A stretch of DNA of 64,000 bases from Acetothermia bacterium 64_32 (GCA_001508155.1 LGFI01000004.1:1-64000); one strand, 5' to 3'; counted from the first letter of the stretch, positions 8,116 through 16,487 are shown. Translations and numbers: made by a program. Notes: generated by a model from the sequence alone, not told the origin.

Positions 8116-9957
8116 CTAATTGGAGGGGCGCTCGACGGCGTACAGGATATCATCCCAAGGGTGGCGGTAAAGCGGCATCCCCAGGCGCTTTTCGTCCAGG
8201 ATGTGGCCGATAAACCCGATGGAGCGGCCGAGGACGAACAGCCCGTTCAGCGCCCCGGCCTCGATAACCTCGTCAATCTCCCGGGAAGAGTAGCCCAGGG
8301 ACGCCAGGAGATCCACGAACAGGACCCCGATGGTGCCGTCCACGTTCAGGATAAGGTTCTCCCGCTTGGCGGTGGTCACCCGCTCCACCTCCAGGGCATA
8401 ATCGAGGAGCTCCGTCTTCGGGAATTTCTCTCCAGCATAGGCTTTAAGAAGTTCCACGCGCTTGTCCGGGTTCCGCACCGACTTTATCCGGTGGCCGATC
8501 CCCGGGATGAGCTTTCCTTCCTGCTTCATCCGCTCCACGAACTCGTCCGGTGCAAGGCCCTGTTCTTTAGCCCACTTGAACCAGTGGGCCGCCCCGTCGA
8601 TGGCCCCGCCAAAGCGGGGTCCGACCGTGAGGATCCCCGAGGCCAGGGCCGACACCAGGTCCTTCCCGGCCCGGGCCGCCACCCGGGCGTTGTGGGCCCC
8701 GGAGACGGCCGGTCCATGGTCGGCCACGACCTTCAGGACCATCTCGATGAACTCGCTCGCCCACTTTGGGAAGCGCCGTTTGAACCAGAGGAGGGAGATC
8801 ACATCCCCCAGGGAATACCCGCCCTCGATCACCTCGGACATGGGCACCCCGCAATAGGTGGGCTCCTCCCCCCGGTCGTCGGAGATGGTGCAGATGAAGT
8901 TGCGGGGGCGCCGCACCTTTCCTTGCTTCAGGGCCACGGCGAAGTCGAGCGGGAGCTCGGGAACCTCGGGCTCTACTGTCTCCTCGATCTCTCCCTTTTC
9001 TTTGAGTTCCTCGTAGGTGGCTCGGATGAGCTCCGGGAGCCCGTCGAAGGAGTCCGGGACGAGCGCCCCTGCCTCCTTGAGGGCCCGGTTTTTGGCGACC
9101 GCGGTTTCCCGCTCCCTTCCTGCCCGGGCCCCGGCGTGGCCGAACTGGACCTCGCCCGGGAAAAGCCCCGCGCAGGTGCCGATGCACCAGGCGATGAGAG
9201 GTTTTCTGATCTCTCTTTTCTCCAAAGCTTCCATTACCCGGTATTCGAGGGTTCCTCCGATCTCCCCCAGCATGACGTGGAACTTCACCCGGGGGTCCTT
9301 CTCGTAGCGGCGGAGGTGGTCCAGGAAGTCGGATCCTGGGAACCTGTCCCCGCCGATGGCGATCCCCTCCACGACCCCGTCGGCGTTCCTGGCGATCACG
9401 CTTGCCAGCTCGTTGAACAGGCCCCCGGAGCGGGTGACCAGGCCCACCGAGCCTGGGCGGTGGAGCTTCGCCGCCACGATGGCCTCGATGGTGCCGCCGG
9501 AGTTCCCGATGCGGAAGGCTCCGGCGGCTATCCCCCCTACGGTGGCCGGGCCGATGACGACCTTTCCCAGCTCCCGGGCCCGGTCGCGCATCCCGCGGGC
9601 AAGGCGCTCCGGAATCCCCTCGGCGATCACCGCCACGGTGCGGATGGTCTCCTCTTCCAGGGCGGCCATGGTCTCCCCGTAGGCGGTGCGGAACGACGCG
9701 AAGTTCACCATCACATCCGCCTCGGGATGGGCAGCGGCCGCGGCCTCCACCGACCGGTAAACCGGGATCAGGACCTCGTCGGTGCCGTAGAAGCACTTGT
9801 GGAACCTCTGGCTTCGGGTGGGGGCGACGATGGCCGAGATGCTGGGCTTTCTCCCTACGATGTAGTCGTAATCGAGCATCCTTTGGATGGGGGCGGCGTG
9901 GAGCCCCCAGAAGATGGCCACAGTATCCCGATCGAACAAGGTGTAATCCGGCTTCAT
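8116..9957 (-). CDS. aclA: ATP-citrate lyase, large (alpha) subunit
   Basis: The catalytic subunit of ATP-citrate lyase, 613 residues, near the length of the bacterial two-subunit enzyme (about 608). The N-terminal half is succinyl-CoA-synthetase alpha-like, with the phospho-His loop 'GEVQFGHAGARAG' (His274). The C-terminal half is citrate-synthase-like: 'VADHGPAVSGAHNARVAARA' and 'LIPGIGHRIKSVRNPDKRVE' (His489) are the active-site His regions. With AclB it converts citrate, ATP and CoA to acetyl-CoA and oxaloacetate, the key step of the reductive TCA cycle; the same enzyme can supply cytosolic acetyl-CoA. It starts 1 bp after aclB. Order aclB-aclA matches Chlorobium. No key residue is missing. 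Confidence 0.95.
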   Translation of the reverse strand: MKPDYTLFDRDTVAIFWGLHAAPIQRMLDYDYIVGRKPSISAIVAPTRSQRFHKCFYGTDEVLIPVYRSVEAAAAAHPEADVMVNFASFRTAYGETMAALEEETIRTVAVIAEGIPERLARGMRDRARELGKVVIGPATVGGIAAGAFRIGNSGGTIEAIVAAKLHRPGSVGLVTRSGGLFNELASVIARNADGVVEGIAIGGDRFPGSDFLDHLRRYEKDPRVKFHVMLGEIGGTLEYRVMEALEKREIRKPLIAWCIGTCAGLFPGEVQFGHAGARAGRERETAVAKNRALKEAGALVPDSFDGLPELIRATYEELKEKGEIEETVEPEVPELPLDFAVALKQGKVRRPRNFICTISDDRGEEPTYCGVPMSEVIEGGYSLGDVISLLWFKRRFPKWASEFIEMVLKVVADHGPAVSGAHNARVAARAGKDLVSALASGILTVGPRFGGAIDGAAHWFKWAKEQGLAPDEFVERMKQEGKLIPGIGHRIKSVRNPDKRVELLKAYAGEKFPKTELLDYALEVERVTTAKRENLILNVDGTIGVLFVDLLASLGYSSREIDEVIEAGALNGLFVLGRSIGFIGHILDEKRLGMPLYRHPWDDILYAVERPSN

Positions 9958-9958
9958 G

Positions 9959-11239
9959 TCACGCCTCCTTCAGGGCCATGGGGACGATGGCCGTCATGTG
10001 GAGCTCCGGCCCGTACACCTCGCAGGGGAGCCCCAGCTCCTCGCACGCTTCCTTTATCCTCCGCAGCCCCTCCTGGTAACCGGGGCCGCCCCGGCGCACG
10101 TAGATCCGCACCCCCACCTTCTTCAGCCGATCCGCGTACTCCCTCAGGGCCTGGATGATGCCGTCGAACGTCCTTGAGACGTCGGTGAAGTTGGCGATCC
10201 CGCCGCCGATGATGAGCACCTTCGGCCGCCCTTTCGGATCGGGCTTCCTCGTCATGAGGTCCAGGACCGTCTTGGCGTAGGCGTAGGTCTCGGAGGTGGT
10301 GGGGTTGCCCGAGTACTCGCCGTAGTTGGCGAGCTCCCCGGCGGCCCCTAGATCCGCGATGGTATCGGTGTACACCACCGACGCCCCGCCCCCGGCCACC
10401 AGGGTCCAGATTCTCCCCTCGGGGTTGAGGATCGTTAGCTTCAGAGATGCCCCGGATTTTTCATCGAGCTCTTTTATAAGACCTTCCTCCGGGGTGAGCT
10501 CCCTCCCGAACGGGGCAGGAAATTCAATCTGCCCCCACTTTTTTCCCACCAGGAACTGAGCGGTGTCGTCGAGTCGCGCCACAAGATCCAGAGGAAAAAC
10601 CTCGTCGTCCTTTATTACCACCGGGTTGAGCTCAAGGTAGGTGAAGTGGAGGTCACAAAACAGGCGATAGAGGCCGCTTGCGAATTTCCCGAACGCCTCG
10701 CGGTCCGGCACCCCCTCGGGAACGGAGGACCGGATGAGCTCCTCCACTTCCTCGATGGAGATGGTGGATGGGATATGAACTTCTACCACCTTGTCCCAAA
10801 GCTCCTCGATGTCTACTCCGCCCAGCGGAGACATGTAGGCCGTATCCCCATCGTCCCCGGTGGTGAAAGCGAGGTACCGCTCTTCTTCGGGGGCGTGGGG
10901 GATATACGGTTCCACTAGAAAATGGGTGAGCTTTCCCTCCACATTTCCGATCTTCATCCTTTTTTCTTGGTGGGTCTCGATCCAGGCCCGTACCTCCTCC
11001 CAGGTCTTGTCCACCTGCACGAGCCCGTGCTTTCCCCTTTTCCCGAAAAGCTGGTCGGGCTTTACGACGAGGCGCTCCTTTCTGAGCCAGGGATGCTTAG
11101 CTTGAAGCCCCGCAAGATCGGTATCCGGGCCCACCAGGGCTGCCCGGAACGGGTAGCGGAACTCGGCTCCGAAGTAATCGGCCCAATTCCGGTGGAGGAT
11201 CGCCTTCCCGTGATACTCACGGATCCCTCGCTGTGCCAT
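9959..11239 (-). CDS. aclB: ATP-citrate lyase, small (beta, ATP-grasp) subunit
   Basis: The ATP-grasp subunit of ATP-citrate lyase, 426 residues (about 398 in green sulfur bacteria). 'KERLVVKPDQLFGKRGKHGL' is the nucleotide-binding lysine region, and 'VAGGGASVVYTDTIADLGAA' with 'ELANYGEYSGNPTTSETYAY' are the citrate/CoA-binding signatures that separate ATP-citrate lyase from succinyl-CoA synthetase beta. 'LELNPVVI' carries the metal-binding Asn. It phosphorylates the catalytic His of AclA. ATG 11239 is preceded by AAGGGGGAAGG, and the gene begins 9 bp after icd, so the two are co-translated or at least co-transcribed. Confidence 0.94.
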   Translation of the reverse strand: MAQRGIREYHGKAILHRNWADYFGAEFRYPFRAALVGPDTDLAGLQAKHPWLRKERLVVKPDQLFGKRGKHGLVQVDKTWEEVRAWIETHQEKRMKIGNVEGKLTHFLVEPYIPHAPEEERYLAFTTGDDGDTAYMSPLGGVDIEELWDKVVEVHIPSTISIEEVEELIRSSVPEGVPDREAFGKFASGLYRLFCDLHFTYLELNPVVIKDDEVFPLDLVARLDDTAQFLVGKKWGQIEFPAPFGRELTPEEGLIKELDEKSGASLKLTILNPEGRIWTLVAGGGASVVYTDTIADLGAAGELANYGEYSGNPTTSETYAYAKTVLDLMTRKPDPKGRPKVLIIGGGIANFTDVSRTFDGIIQALREYADRLKKVGVRIYVRRGGPGYQEGLRRIKEACEELGLPCEVYGPELHMTAIVPMALKEA

Positions 11240-11248
11240 CCTTCCCCC

Positions 11249-12502
11249 TTACATGTGGTCCACGATCGCCCGGGCGAAGGCAGAGCAGGGGACCTCGTGG
11301 CCCTCTATCCCCTCTTTCTTCCACTCCCGAACGAGGTCATAGGTGCCGATCCTCTCGGCCAGGGTTCTTCTGAGGCCCTCCTCGATGAGCCGGGCCGCCT
11401 CCTTCCACCCCAGGTAATCCAACATGAAGGCGGCCGACAGGATCAAAGAGCCGGGGTTCACCTTGTCCTTCCCCGCGTACTTGGGGGCGGTGCCGTGGGT
11501 GGCCTCAAACACCGCATAGCCATCCCCGATATTCGCCCCCGGGGCCAGGCCCAGCCCCCCCACCAGGCCCGCCGCCGCATCGGAGATGTAATCGCCGTTC
11601 AGGTTCATGGCGATGATCACGTCGTAGTCGCCGGTGCGGGTGAGGAGCTGCTGGAACATGTTGTCCGCGATGCGGTCGTTCAAGAGGAGCTTATAGCCCT
11701 CGGCCTTGGCCCTTTCCATGTCGCCTTCGTAGCGCTGGGAGAGCTCCTCTTCGGTTATCACTCGGCCCTGAAACTCGGGCTCGGCGGCCACCTCGTACCC
11801 CCAGCGGGAAAAGTACCCCTCGGTGAACTTCTGGATGTTGCCCTTGTGCATCAGGGTGGCCACCCGCCGGCCGTTTTCCAGGGCCCACCTTAGGGCCTTC
11901 CTGATGTGGCGTTTGCTTTTTTCCTCCGAGGCCGGCTTTATCCCGATGGAGGCGTCGTCGGGGAGCTTTTCCTTCGGGACCCCCAGCTCGCCCCGCAGGA
12001 AGTCAAGCAGGCGCTTGGCCTCCGCGGACCCGGCGGGCCATTCGATCCCGATGTAGACGTCGTCGGTGTTCTCCCGCCAGATCACGTAATCTACAAGCTC
12101 TGGCCGCTTTATGGGGGAGCCTTGTCCGTACCACTTCACCGGCCGCACGCAGGAGTAAAGGTCAAGGAGCTGGCGCAGGGCCACGTTCAGGGACCTGATC
12201 CCGCCGCCCACCGGGGTGGTGAGGGGCCCTTTTATGGCCACCACGTGCTCCCGGATCGCCTCTACAGTGTCCTCGGGGAGGTACTCCCCGGTCCTTTCCT
12301 TCGCCTTCTCCCCGGCCAGGAGCTCCAGCCACTCGATGGAGCGCCCTCCCCCATAGGCCTTGGAAACGGCCGCATCCACCACGAGCTGCATGGCCGGGGT
12401 GATGTCCACCCCCACCCCATCCCCTTGGATGTAGGGGATCACCACCCGATCGGGGACGGAGAGTTTTCCCCCTTCCTCGATCCTGATCCTCTCAGCCATC
12501 AC
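11249..12502 (-). CDS. icd: Isocitrate dehydrogenase, NADP-type
   Basis: A 417-residue bacterial type I isocitrate dehydrogenase interconverting isocitrate and 2-oxoglutarate plus CO2. The substrate loop 'GGGIRSLNVALRQLLDLY' has the phosphorylatable Ser, and 'WRENTDDVYIGIEW' supplies Arg and Tyr. The cofactor segment 'HGTAPKYAGKDKVNPGS' retains the Lys-Tyr...Val pattern of NADP-specific enzymes (E. coli Lys344, Tyr345, Val351). In a reductive TCA cycle it would carboxylate 2-oxoglutarate; here it also supplies or drains the substrate of the two glutamate dehydrogenases farther along. GTG 12502 overlaps the aconitase stop as GTGA; the second codon ATG at 12499 is an alternative. Confidence 0.95.
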   Translation of the reverse strand: MMAERIRIEEGGKLSVPDRVVIPYIQGDGVGVDITPAMQLVVDAAVSKAYGGGRSIEWLELLAGEKAKERTGEYLPEDTVEAIREHVVAIKGPLTTPVGGGIRSLNVALRQLLDLYSCVRPVKWYGQGSPIKRPELVDYVIWRENTDDVYIGIEWPAGSAEAKRLLDFLRGELGVPKEKLPDDASIGIKPASEEKSKRHIRKALRWALENGRRVATLMHKGNIQKFTEGYFSRWGYEVAAEPEFQGRVITEEELSQRYEGDMERAKAEGYKLLLNDRIADNMFQQLLTRTGDYDVIIAMNLNGDYISDAAAGLVGGLGLAPGANIGDGYAVFEATHGTAPKYAGKDKVNPGSLILSAAFMLDYLGWKEAARLIEEGLRRTLAERIGTYDLVREWKKEGIEGHEVPCSAFARAIVDHM

Positions 12503-14439
12503 CTGCCTCCTTGCTTTTCCCGCACATAAGGGAGGATCCCCCCGGCCCGGACGAGCTCCACCCCCCGGGCGTCGAGCTCGACCCGCACCGGGACCTCTTC
12601 CCCTTTCGTCTCGTTCACCAGGGTCAAGATCCCCCCTGGGGAGAGCTCCCGCACCAAAAGGCGCAAGGCATCCCCTTGCTCGATCCTTTCGTAGTCCTCA
12701 GGGTTCACGAAGGTTAGGGGGAGGATGCCGAAGTTGACCAGGTTCGCGTGGTGGATCCTGGCGAATGATTTTACGATCACCGCCTTCACCCCCAGGTACA
12801 TGGGGGCGATGGCCGCATGCTCCCGGGAGGACCCCTGCCCGTAGTTCTCCCCACCCACGATGAACCCACCGCCCTTTTCCTTGGCCCTCTTTGCGAACGC
12901 GGGATCGATCACCGAGAAGGTGTACTCGGCGATGGCCGGGATGTTGGAGCGTAGGGGGAGGATCCTGGCACCGCCCGGGAGGATGTGGTCGGTGGTGATG
13001 TTGTCCCCTACCTTTATGAGCACCTCCCCGGAGAGCTCCTTCGGAAGGGGGTCTTTGTGGCCCACGTAGTTGATGTGCGGAGCCATGTGAAGCTCCACCT
13101 CGTCCGGGTCCACCGCCGGGGCCAGGATCATGGAGTCATCGATGGGGAACCTTTCAGGCATCGAAACCTCGATGGGTGCAACGCCCAGCTCCCGGGGGTC
13201 GGTGAGCTCTCCCCGGATGGCGGTGGCGGCCGCCGTCTCCGGGGAGACGAGGTATACCTCGGCGTCCTTTGTGCCCGAACGGCCCAGGAAATTGCGGTTA
13301 AAGGTGCGCACCGAAATCCCACCTGCAGGAGGGGAGAAGCCCATCCCGATGCAGGGGCCGCAAGCACACTCAAGGAACCTGAAGCCAGCGGATACAAGTA
13401 CCTGATAAAGGCCCATGTCGGCAAGGAGCATGAGCACTTGACGGGAACCGGGGGAGATGGCAGCAGAGATATCCGGGTGCACCCTCGCCCCCGTCTCTTG
13501 AAAGATCCTGGCCACGGTGATCAGGTCCCGGAAGGAGGAGTTGGTGCAGGAGCCGATGGCCACCTGATGTACCTTCAAGCCGGAGAGCTCCCGGACAGTC
13601 TTTACGTTATCCGGGGAGTGGGGGCGGGCGACCAGGGGCTCGATCCCCGAGAGATCGAGCTCGATCACCTCGTCGTAGTCGGCGTCGGGATCGGCGGAAA
13701 GGGGCCGGAAATCCCGCTCCCTCCCTTGGGCCTTGAGAAAGCGATAGGTCTCCCCGTCGGCCGGGAAGATGGACGTCGTGGCGCCAAGCTCGGCCCCCAT
13801 GTTGCAGATGGTGGCCCGCTCCGGCACGGTAAGCGTTTTCACTCCCGGGCCGCCGTACTCGAAGGCCTTGCCCACCCCGCCCTTCACCGACAGGCGCGAA
13901 AGGAGCTCCAGGATCACGTCCTTGGCCGAAACAAAGGGCTTAAGGCGCCCCTTGAGCTCCACCCGCACCACCTTTGGCATCCTGAGGTAAAAGGGTTCCC
14001 CAGCCATGGCCAGGGCCACGTCCATCCCCCCGGCCCCGATGGCGAGCATCCCGATCCCCCCGGCGGTGGGGGTGTGGGAGTCCGAGCCGAGCAGCGTCTT
14101 CCCCGGCACGGCGAACCGCTCGATGTGCAGCTGATGGCAGATGCCGCCCCCCGCCTTGGAGAAGAAGGCCCCGTATTTGGCCGCCGCCGACTGGAGGAAA
14201 AGATGGTCCCCGGCGTTCTCCGGCCCCCCGGCCTGCAGGGTGTTGTGATCCACGTAGGAAACGGAAAGCTCCGTCCGCACCCGGGGAAGCCCGATGGCGG
14301 AGAAATGCAGCCAGGCCATGGTGCCGGTGGCGTCCTGGGTCAGGGTCTGGTCGATCCTGATCCCGATGGTCTCCCCCGGGGTCATCCTGCCCTCTGCCAG
14401 ATGGGCCTTTACGATCTTTTGCACCATATTAAGCCCCAC
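12499..14439 (-). CDS. acn: Aconitate hydratase
   Basis: An aconitase of 646 residues with the three [4Fe-4S] cysteines in 'IGSCTNSSFRDL' and 'ECACGPCIGMG' (about Cys298, Cys360, Cys363). 'TLLGSDSHTPTAGGIGMLAI' is the first conserved substrate region, and the C-terminal swivel domain contains 'GENYGQGSSREHAAIAPMYL'. It isomerises citrate and isocitrate. The length matches the shorter mitochondrial-like aconitases rather than 890-residue AcnA. I chose GTG 14439 because AAAGGAGG lies 6 nt upstream; an in-frame GTG at 14472 has no such site. First gene of acn-icd-aclB-aclA, so the whole citrate-to-2-oxoglutarate/acetyl-CoA branch is one operon. Confidence 0.93.
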   Translation of the reverse strand: MGLNMVQKIVKAHLAEGRMTPGETIGIRIDQTLTQDATGTMAWLHFSAIGLPRVRTELSVSYVDHNTLQAGGPENAGDHLFLQSAAAKYGAFFSKAGGGICHQLHIERFAVPGKTLLGSDSHTPTAGGIGMLAIGAGGMDVALAMAGEPFYLRMPKVVRVELKGRLKPFVSAKDVILELLSRLSVKGGVGKAFEYGGPGVKTLTVPERATICNMGAELGATTSIFPADGETYRFLKAQGRERDFRPLSADPDADYDEVIELDLSGIEPLVARPHSPDNVKTVRELSGLKVHQVAIGSCTNSSFRDLITVARIFQETGARVHPDISAAISPGSRQVLMLLADMGLYQVLVSAGFRFLECACGPCIGMGFSPPAGGISVRTFNRNFLGRSGTKDAEVYLVSPETAAATAIRGELTDPRELGVAPIEVSMPERFPIDDSMILAPAVDPDEVELHMAPHINYVGHKDPLPKELSGEVLIKVGDNITTDHILPGGARILPLRSNIPAIAEYTFSVIDPAFAKRAKEKGGGFIVGGENYGQGSSREHAAIAPMYLGVKAVIVKSFARIHHANLVNFGILPLTFVNPEDYERIEQGDALRLLVRELSPGGILTLVNETKGEEVPVRVELDARGVELVRAGGILPYVREKQGGR

Positions 14440-14534
14440 GTCCGCCTCCTTTCCGGCTGGAAATGGCACCACACAGGTCCGTTTTTTTCAAGCTCGCAAG
14501 ACAGCCCAAACCCTGATTTCCATCAGGTGGTTCT

Positions 14535-14563
14535 TTGAAGGGGAGCGGCTTCCCACCTATAAT
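14535..14563 (+). promoter_or_regulatory. Promoter of tRNA-Ser
   Basis: TTGAAG (14535-14540), a 17-bp spacer and a perfect TATAAT (14558-14563) end 7 bp before the tRNA, the expected distance to a transcription start. It calibrates the -35/-10 style of this genome. Confidence 0.8.
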
Positions 14564-14570
14564 CGGAACC

Positions 14571-14657
14571 GGAGGGGTGGGTGAGCGGACGAAACCGCCG
14601 GTCTTGAAAACCGGTGAGCCTAGTGCTCCGTGGGTTCGAATCCCACCCCCTCCGCCA
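14571..14657 (+). tRNA. tRNA-Ser(UGA), CCA encoded
   Basis: An 87-nt cloverleaf. Acceptor GGAGGGG (14571-14577) pairs with CCCCTCC (14647-14653), followed by discriminator G and genomic CCA (14655-14657). The anticodon stem CCGGT/ACCGG encloses loop CTTGAAA with anticodon TGA (14605-14607). A variable arm GAGC-ctagt-GCTC marks a class II tRNA, and the T arm is GTGGG-ttcgaat-CCCAC. Confidence 0.97.
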
Positions 14658-15504
14658 GCCCACGACCAGGAGGGGAAAAGCCCGCGTTCAGCTCCCCACC
14701 CAGGTAGCCCCTGGCCCGGCAGAGCAGGGGGTCGTTGTAATAGGGGTTCCTGATCAGCCCCCCGGGGGCAAGGATCCAGGGGTGCCGACACAGGATGCAG
14801 GCGTCAAGCAAAAGCTCCTCCCCGGGAGCAACGTGGACGCTGAGGCCACGGCTCCGGTCCTGGCACCGGAAGACCGCATCCGTTACGTACTCCAGGCTGA
14901 CTAGTTCCCGACGCCCCACGCCCCAGGAAAGAAGCGGCCGCATGTCGCAAACCCAGAGGATACGCAAGTAGCCTGCCCTTGAGGCCTCCTCAGCAATCCC
15001 CCGCAAATGCCAGGACATGTGCGTGATGTCGAACATCCCGTGGCGGAAGAAGACCTCCCGGGTCGGGAGGAAATCAACCCCCCGACGCCCCACCACCCCA
15101 GCAGGCAGCCCAAGCCAGCGGAGAAGCCCATCCCGATCCCCGTCACCGGGGAAGACGAAGAACACCCGGAAACCCCGCCGCAGCCCCGCTGCCACATACC
15201 TCCCCACCGCCGGCCCCACCCCAGGAAGCTCGTAAGCAACGGCATGCGAAACCACCCCCGACTGAAAGGAAGCCCCCAACCCCATCAACCTCCAGGGGTC
15301 CAGGGCCTCCTTGAGGAAGAAAAGGGCCAACCTGCTGAGTTGGGACATCTTGGGCTCGTTGTGTCCGTTCTCCCAGCGGGAGACGGTGACCCAATGGACG
15401 CCCAGGATCCTGGCCAGGTCGTGTTGGCTTAAATCCAGTCTGGTACGGACTTTATGCAACCAACTACTTACACTCCCTTGCCGCCCCTCTATTGACTCTA
15501 GCAT
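14620..15504 (-). CDS. XRE-type HTH regulator with C-terminal MEDS/DcmR sensor-like domain
   Basis: A roughly 294-residue regulator. Near the N-terminus 'RTRLDLSQHDLARILGVHWV' and 'TVSRWENGHNEPKMSQLSRL' form an XRE-type helix-turn-helix. The rest resembles the MEDS (methanogen/methylotroph DcmR sensory) domain: 'SHAVAYELPGVGPAVGRYVA', 'GLRRGFRVFFVFPGD', 'RILWVCDMRPLLSWG', and a closing 'LLLDACILCRHPWI' with 'NPYYNDPLL'. DcmR-type proteins sense small metabolites or repress neighbouring genes. No stop occurs before the frame runs antisense into tRNA-Ser, giving the tail 'GLAEGVGFEPTEH', a known hallmark of antisense tRNA-Ser translation. The start is uncertain: ATG 15504 or ATG 15525, both inside the operator cluster. 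Confidence 0.75.
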   Translation of the reverse strand: MLESIEGRQGSVSSWLHKVRTRLDLSQHDLARILGVHWVTVSRWENGHNEPKMSQLSRLALFFLKEALDPWRLMGLGASFQSGVVSHAVAYELPGVGPAVGRYVAAGLRRGFRVFFVFPGDGDRDGLLRWLGLPAGVVGRRGVDFLPTREVFFRHGMFDITHMSWHLRGIAEEASRAGYLRILWVCDMRPLLSWGVGRRELVSLEYVTDAVFRCQDRSRGLSVHVAPGEELLLDACILCRHPWILAPGGLIRNPYYNDPLLCRARGYLGGELNAGFSPPGRGLAEGVGFEPTEH

Positions 15505-15546
15505 CCGGACAGTGTAATATAGCATCTGTGCTAGCGAGGATGCTAG
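15498..15546. promoter_or_regulatory. Cluster of four TAGCA operator half-sites
   Basis: CTAGCATCC (15498-15506) is the exact reverse complement of GGATGCTAG (15538-15546); between them TAGCA-tctg-TGCTA (15520-15533) is a second inverted repeat. The cluster lies between the divergent XRE-MEDS and ribbon-helix-helix genes, so either product may bind it. It also covers both candidate start codons of the XRE gene. Confidence 0.65.
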
Positions 15547-15574
15547 TGAAACTTGAAAAGGGGGGGAGTAAGCG

Positions 15575-15766
15575 ATGCCTAGACCGGCAACCGGAGCGCG
15601 GAAGACGCTGGACAAGATCTCCATCTACATCCCGCAGGACAAGGCGGCCAAGTACGACGTGATGGCACGATTGCGGAAGCTTGCCGAGAAGAAGGATCGC
15701 TCCATCAACTATCTGGTGGTGCAAGCGATCATCCAATACCTGGACCGGGAGGAGAAGAAGACCTAG
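15575..15766 (+). CDS. Small ribbon-helix-helix (CopG/Arc-like) DNA-binding protein
   Basis: A 63-residue basic protein. 'LDKISIYIPQDKAAKYDVMA' provides the N-terminal beta-ribbon, and 'RLRKLAEKKDRSINYLVVQA' then 'IIQYLDREE' the two helices, the standard CopG/Arc arrangement with 'RSINYLVVQAI' at the turn. Such dimers bind palindromic operators, often as plasmid copy regulators or antitoxins, though no toxin gene is adjacent. A GGGGGGAG ribosome site precedes ATG 15575. The gene is divergent from the XRE-MEDS regulator across four TAGCA half-sites, and an intrinsic terminator follows. It is probably a local autorepressor. Confidence 0.85.
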   Translation: MPRPATGARKTLDKISIYIPQDKAAKYDVMARLRKLAEKKDRSINYLVVQAIIQYLDREEKKT

Positions 15767-15785
15767 GCTGGTCTTGTTGCTGTAG

Positions 15786-15825
15786 GGAGTGCCGCCCCTG
15801 GGGGCGGCACTCCTGTGTGGTTTTT
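15786..15825 (+). terminator. Intrinsic terminator after the ribbon-helix-helix gene
   Basis: Arms GGAGTGCCGCCCC (15786-15798) and GGGGCGGCACTCC (15801-15813) pair perfectly over 13 bp, with T5 at 15821-15825 after a 7-nt gap. The T-run is displaced, but the stem is very strong. Confidence 0.7.
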
Positions 15826-15871
15826 CGCCGAGGGGCGAGCACTCGGCCCGGGGTGTTTTTTGCAAGTTGAT

Positions 15872-16477
15872 ATGGGCCTTAAGGCTGTTTTGTTCGACAT
15901 GGATGGCACCATCTGGGAAAACCCGGTGGACTGGGCCGAGGTGCGGGCGGAGCTGGGGCTGGGGCTCGACGGCTTGCCCATCTTCCAGCATTTGAGGCGG
16001 CTGACCCCGGAGGAGAGGAGGCGAGGGGAGGACCTCCTGCGGGCCTACGAGGCCCGAGGGGTGGAGGCCGGCCGGCCCGCCCCCGGCGCTGGGGAGCTCA
16101 TAGAGTTCCTCCGGCAAAGCGGCCTTGTGTGCGCCCTGGTGACCAACAACTCCCGGGAGAGCGCCTTGGGGGTGCTCCGCCGCCACCCCCTCCCCTTTGA
16201 TCAGGTGTTCGCCCGGGAGGACGTCCCCATGAAGCCCGATCCCCGGGCCTTCCTGATCCCCCTCTCCCAGCTGGGGATCCCTCCTCAAGAGGCCTGCGTG
16301 GTGGGGGATTCCCACCTGGACCTGATCGCGGCAAGCAGGGCGAACGTGGCCGAGGTCATCCTGGTGGCCCCCCGGGATTGGATGCGCCCCCTGTTCCCGG
16401 AAGGGACCCGCTTTCACGAGGTGCCCAACCTCTACGCAGCCAAGGCACTGCTCGCCAAGCTCGTCCACCACGGCTGA
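15872..16477 (+). CDS. HAD-superfamily phosphatase
   Basis: A 201-residue haloacid-dehalogenase-type hydrolase. Motif I 'VLFDMDGTIWENP' has nucleophile Asp9 and acid Asp11; motif II is 'ALVTNNSRES'; motif III Lys is in 'PMKPDPRAFLIPL'; motif IV is 'CVVGDSHLDLIAA'. The helical cap between motifs I and II resembles phosphoglycolate-phosphatase-like or beta-phosphoglucomutase-like members, but the substrate cannot be assigned. I prefer ATG 15872 over an upstream ATG at 15815, which overlaps the terminator hairpin and adds unrelated residues. It has no obvious operon partners. Confidence 0.87.
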   Translation: MGLKAVLFDMDGTIWENPVDWAEVRAELGLGLDGLPIFQHLRRLTPEERRRGEDLLRAYEARGVEAGRPAPGAGELIEFLRQSGLVCALVTNNSRESALGVLRRHPLPFDQVFAREDVPMKPDPRAFLIPLSQLGIPPQEACVVGDSHLDLIAASRANVAEVILVAPRDWMRPLFPEGTRFHEVPNLYAAKALLAKLVHHG

Positions 16478-16487
16478 ACCCAAGTCA

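Noticed and set aside
8077-10158. 693-residue open frame on the plus strand
   Set aside because: It is antisense to aclA and aclB, has a His/Gly/Pro-rich composition with no fold, and arises from high GC third positions.
12985-14538. 517-residue open frame on the plus strand
   Set aside because: Shadow of the aconitase gene in an opposite frame; no domain or ribosome site.
14429-14791. Minus-strand open frame containing 'GGGGIRTHGALG'
   Set aside because: This is the well-known antisense translation of a tRNA-Ser gene, not a protein.
15551-15825. Toxin-antitoxin pair with the ribbon-helix-helix protein as antitoxin
   Set aside because: No toxin gene accompanies it; a terminator follows directly, and the divergent neighbour is a MEDS-type regulator.
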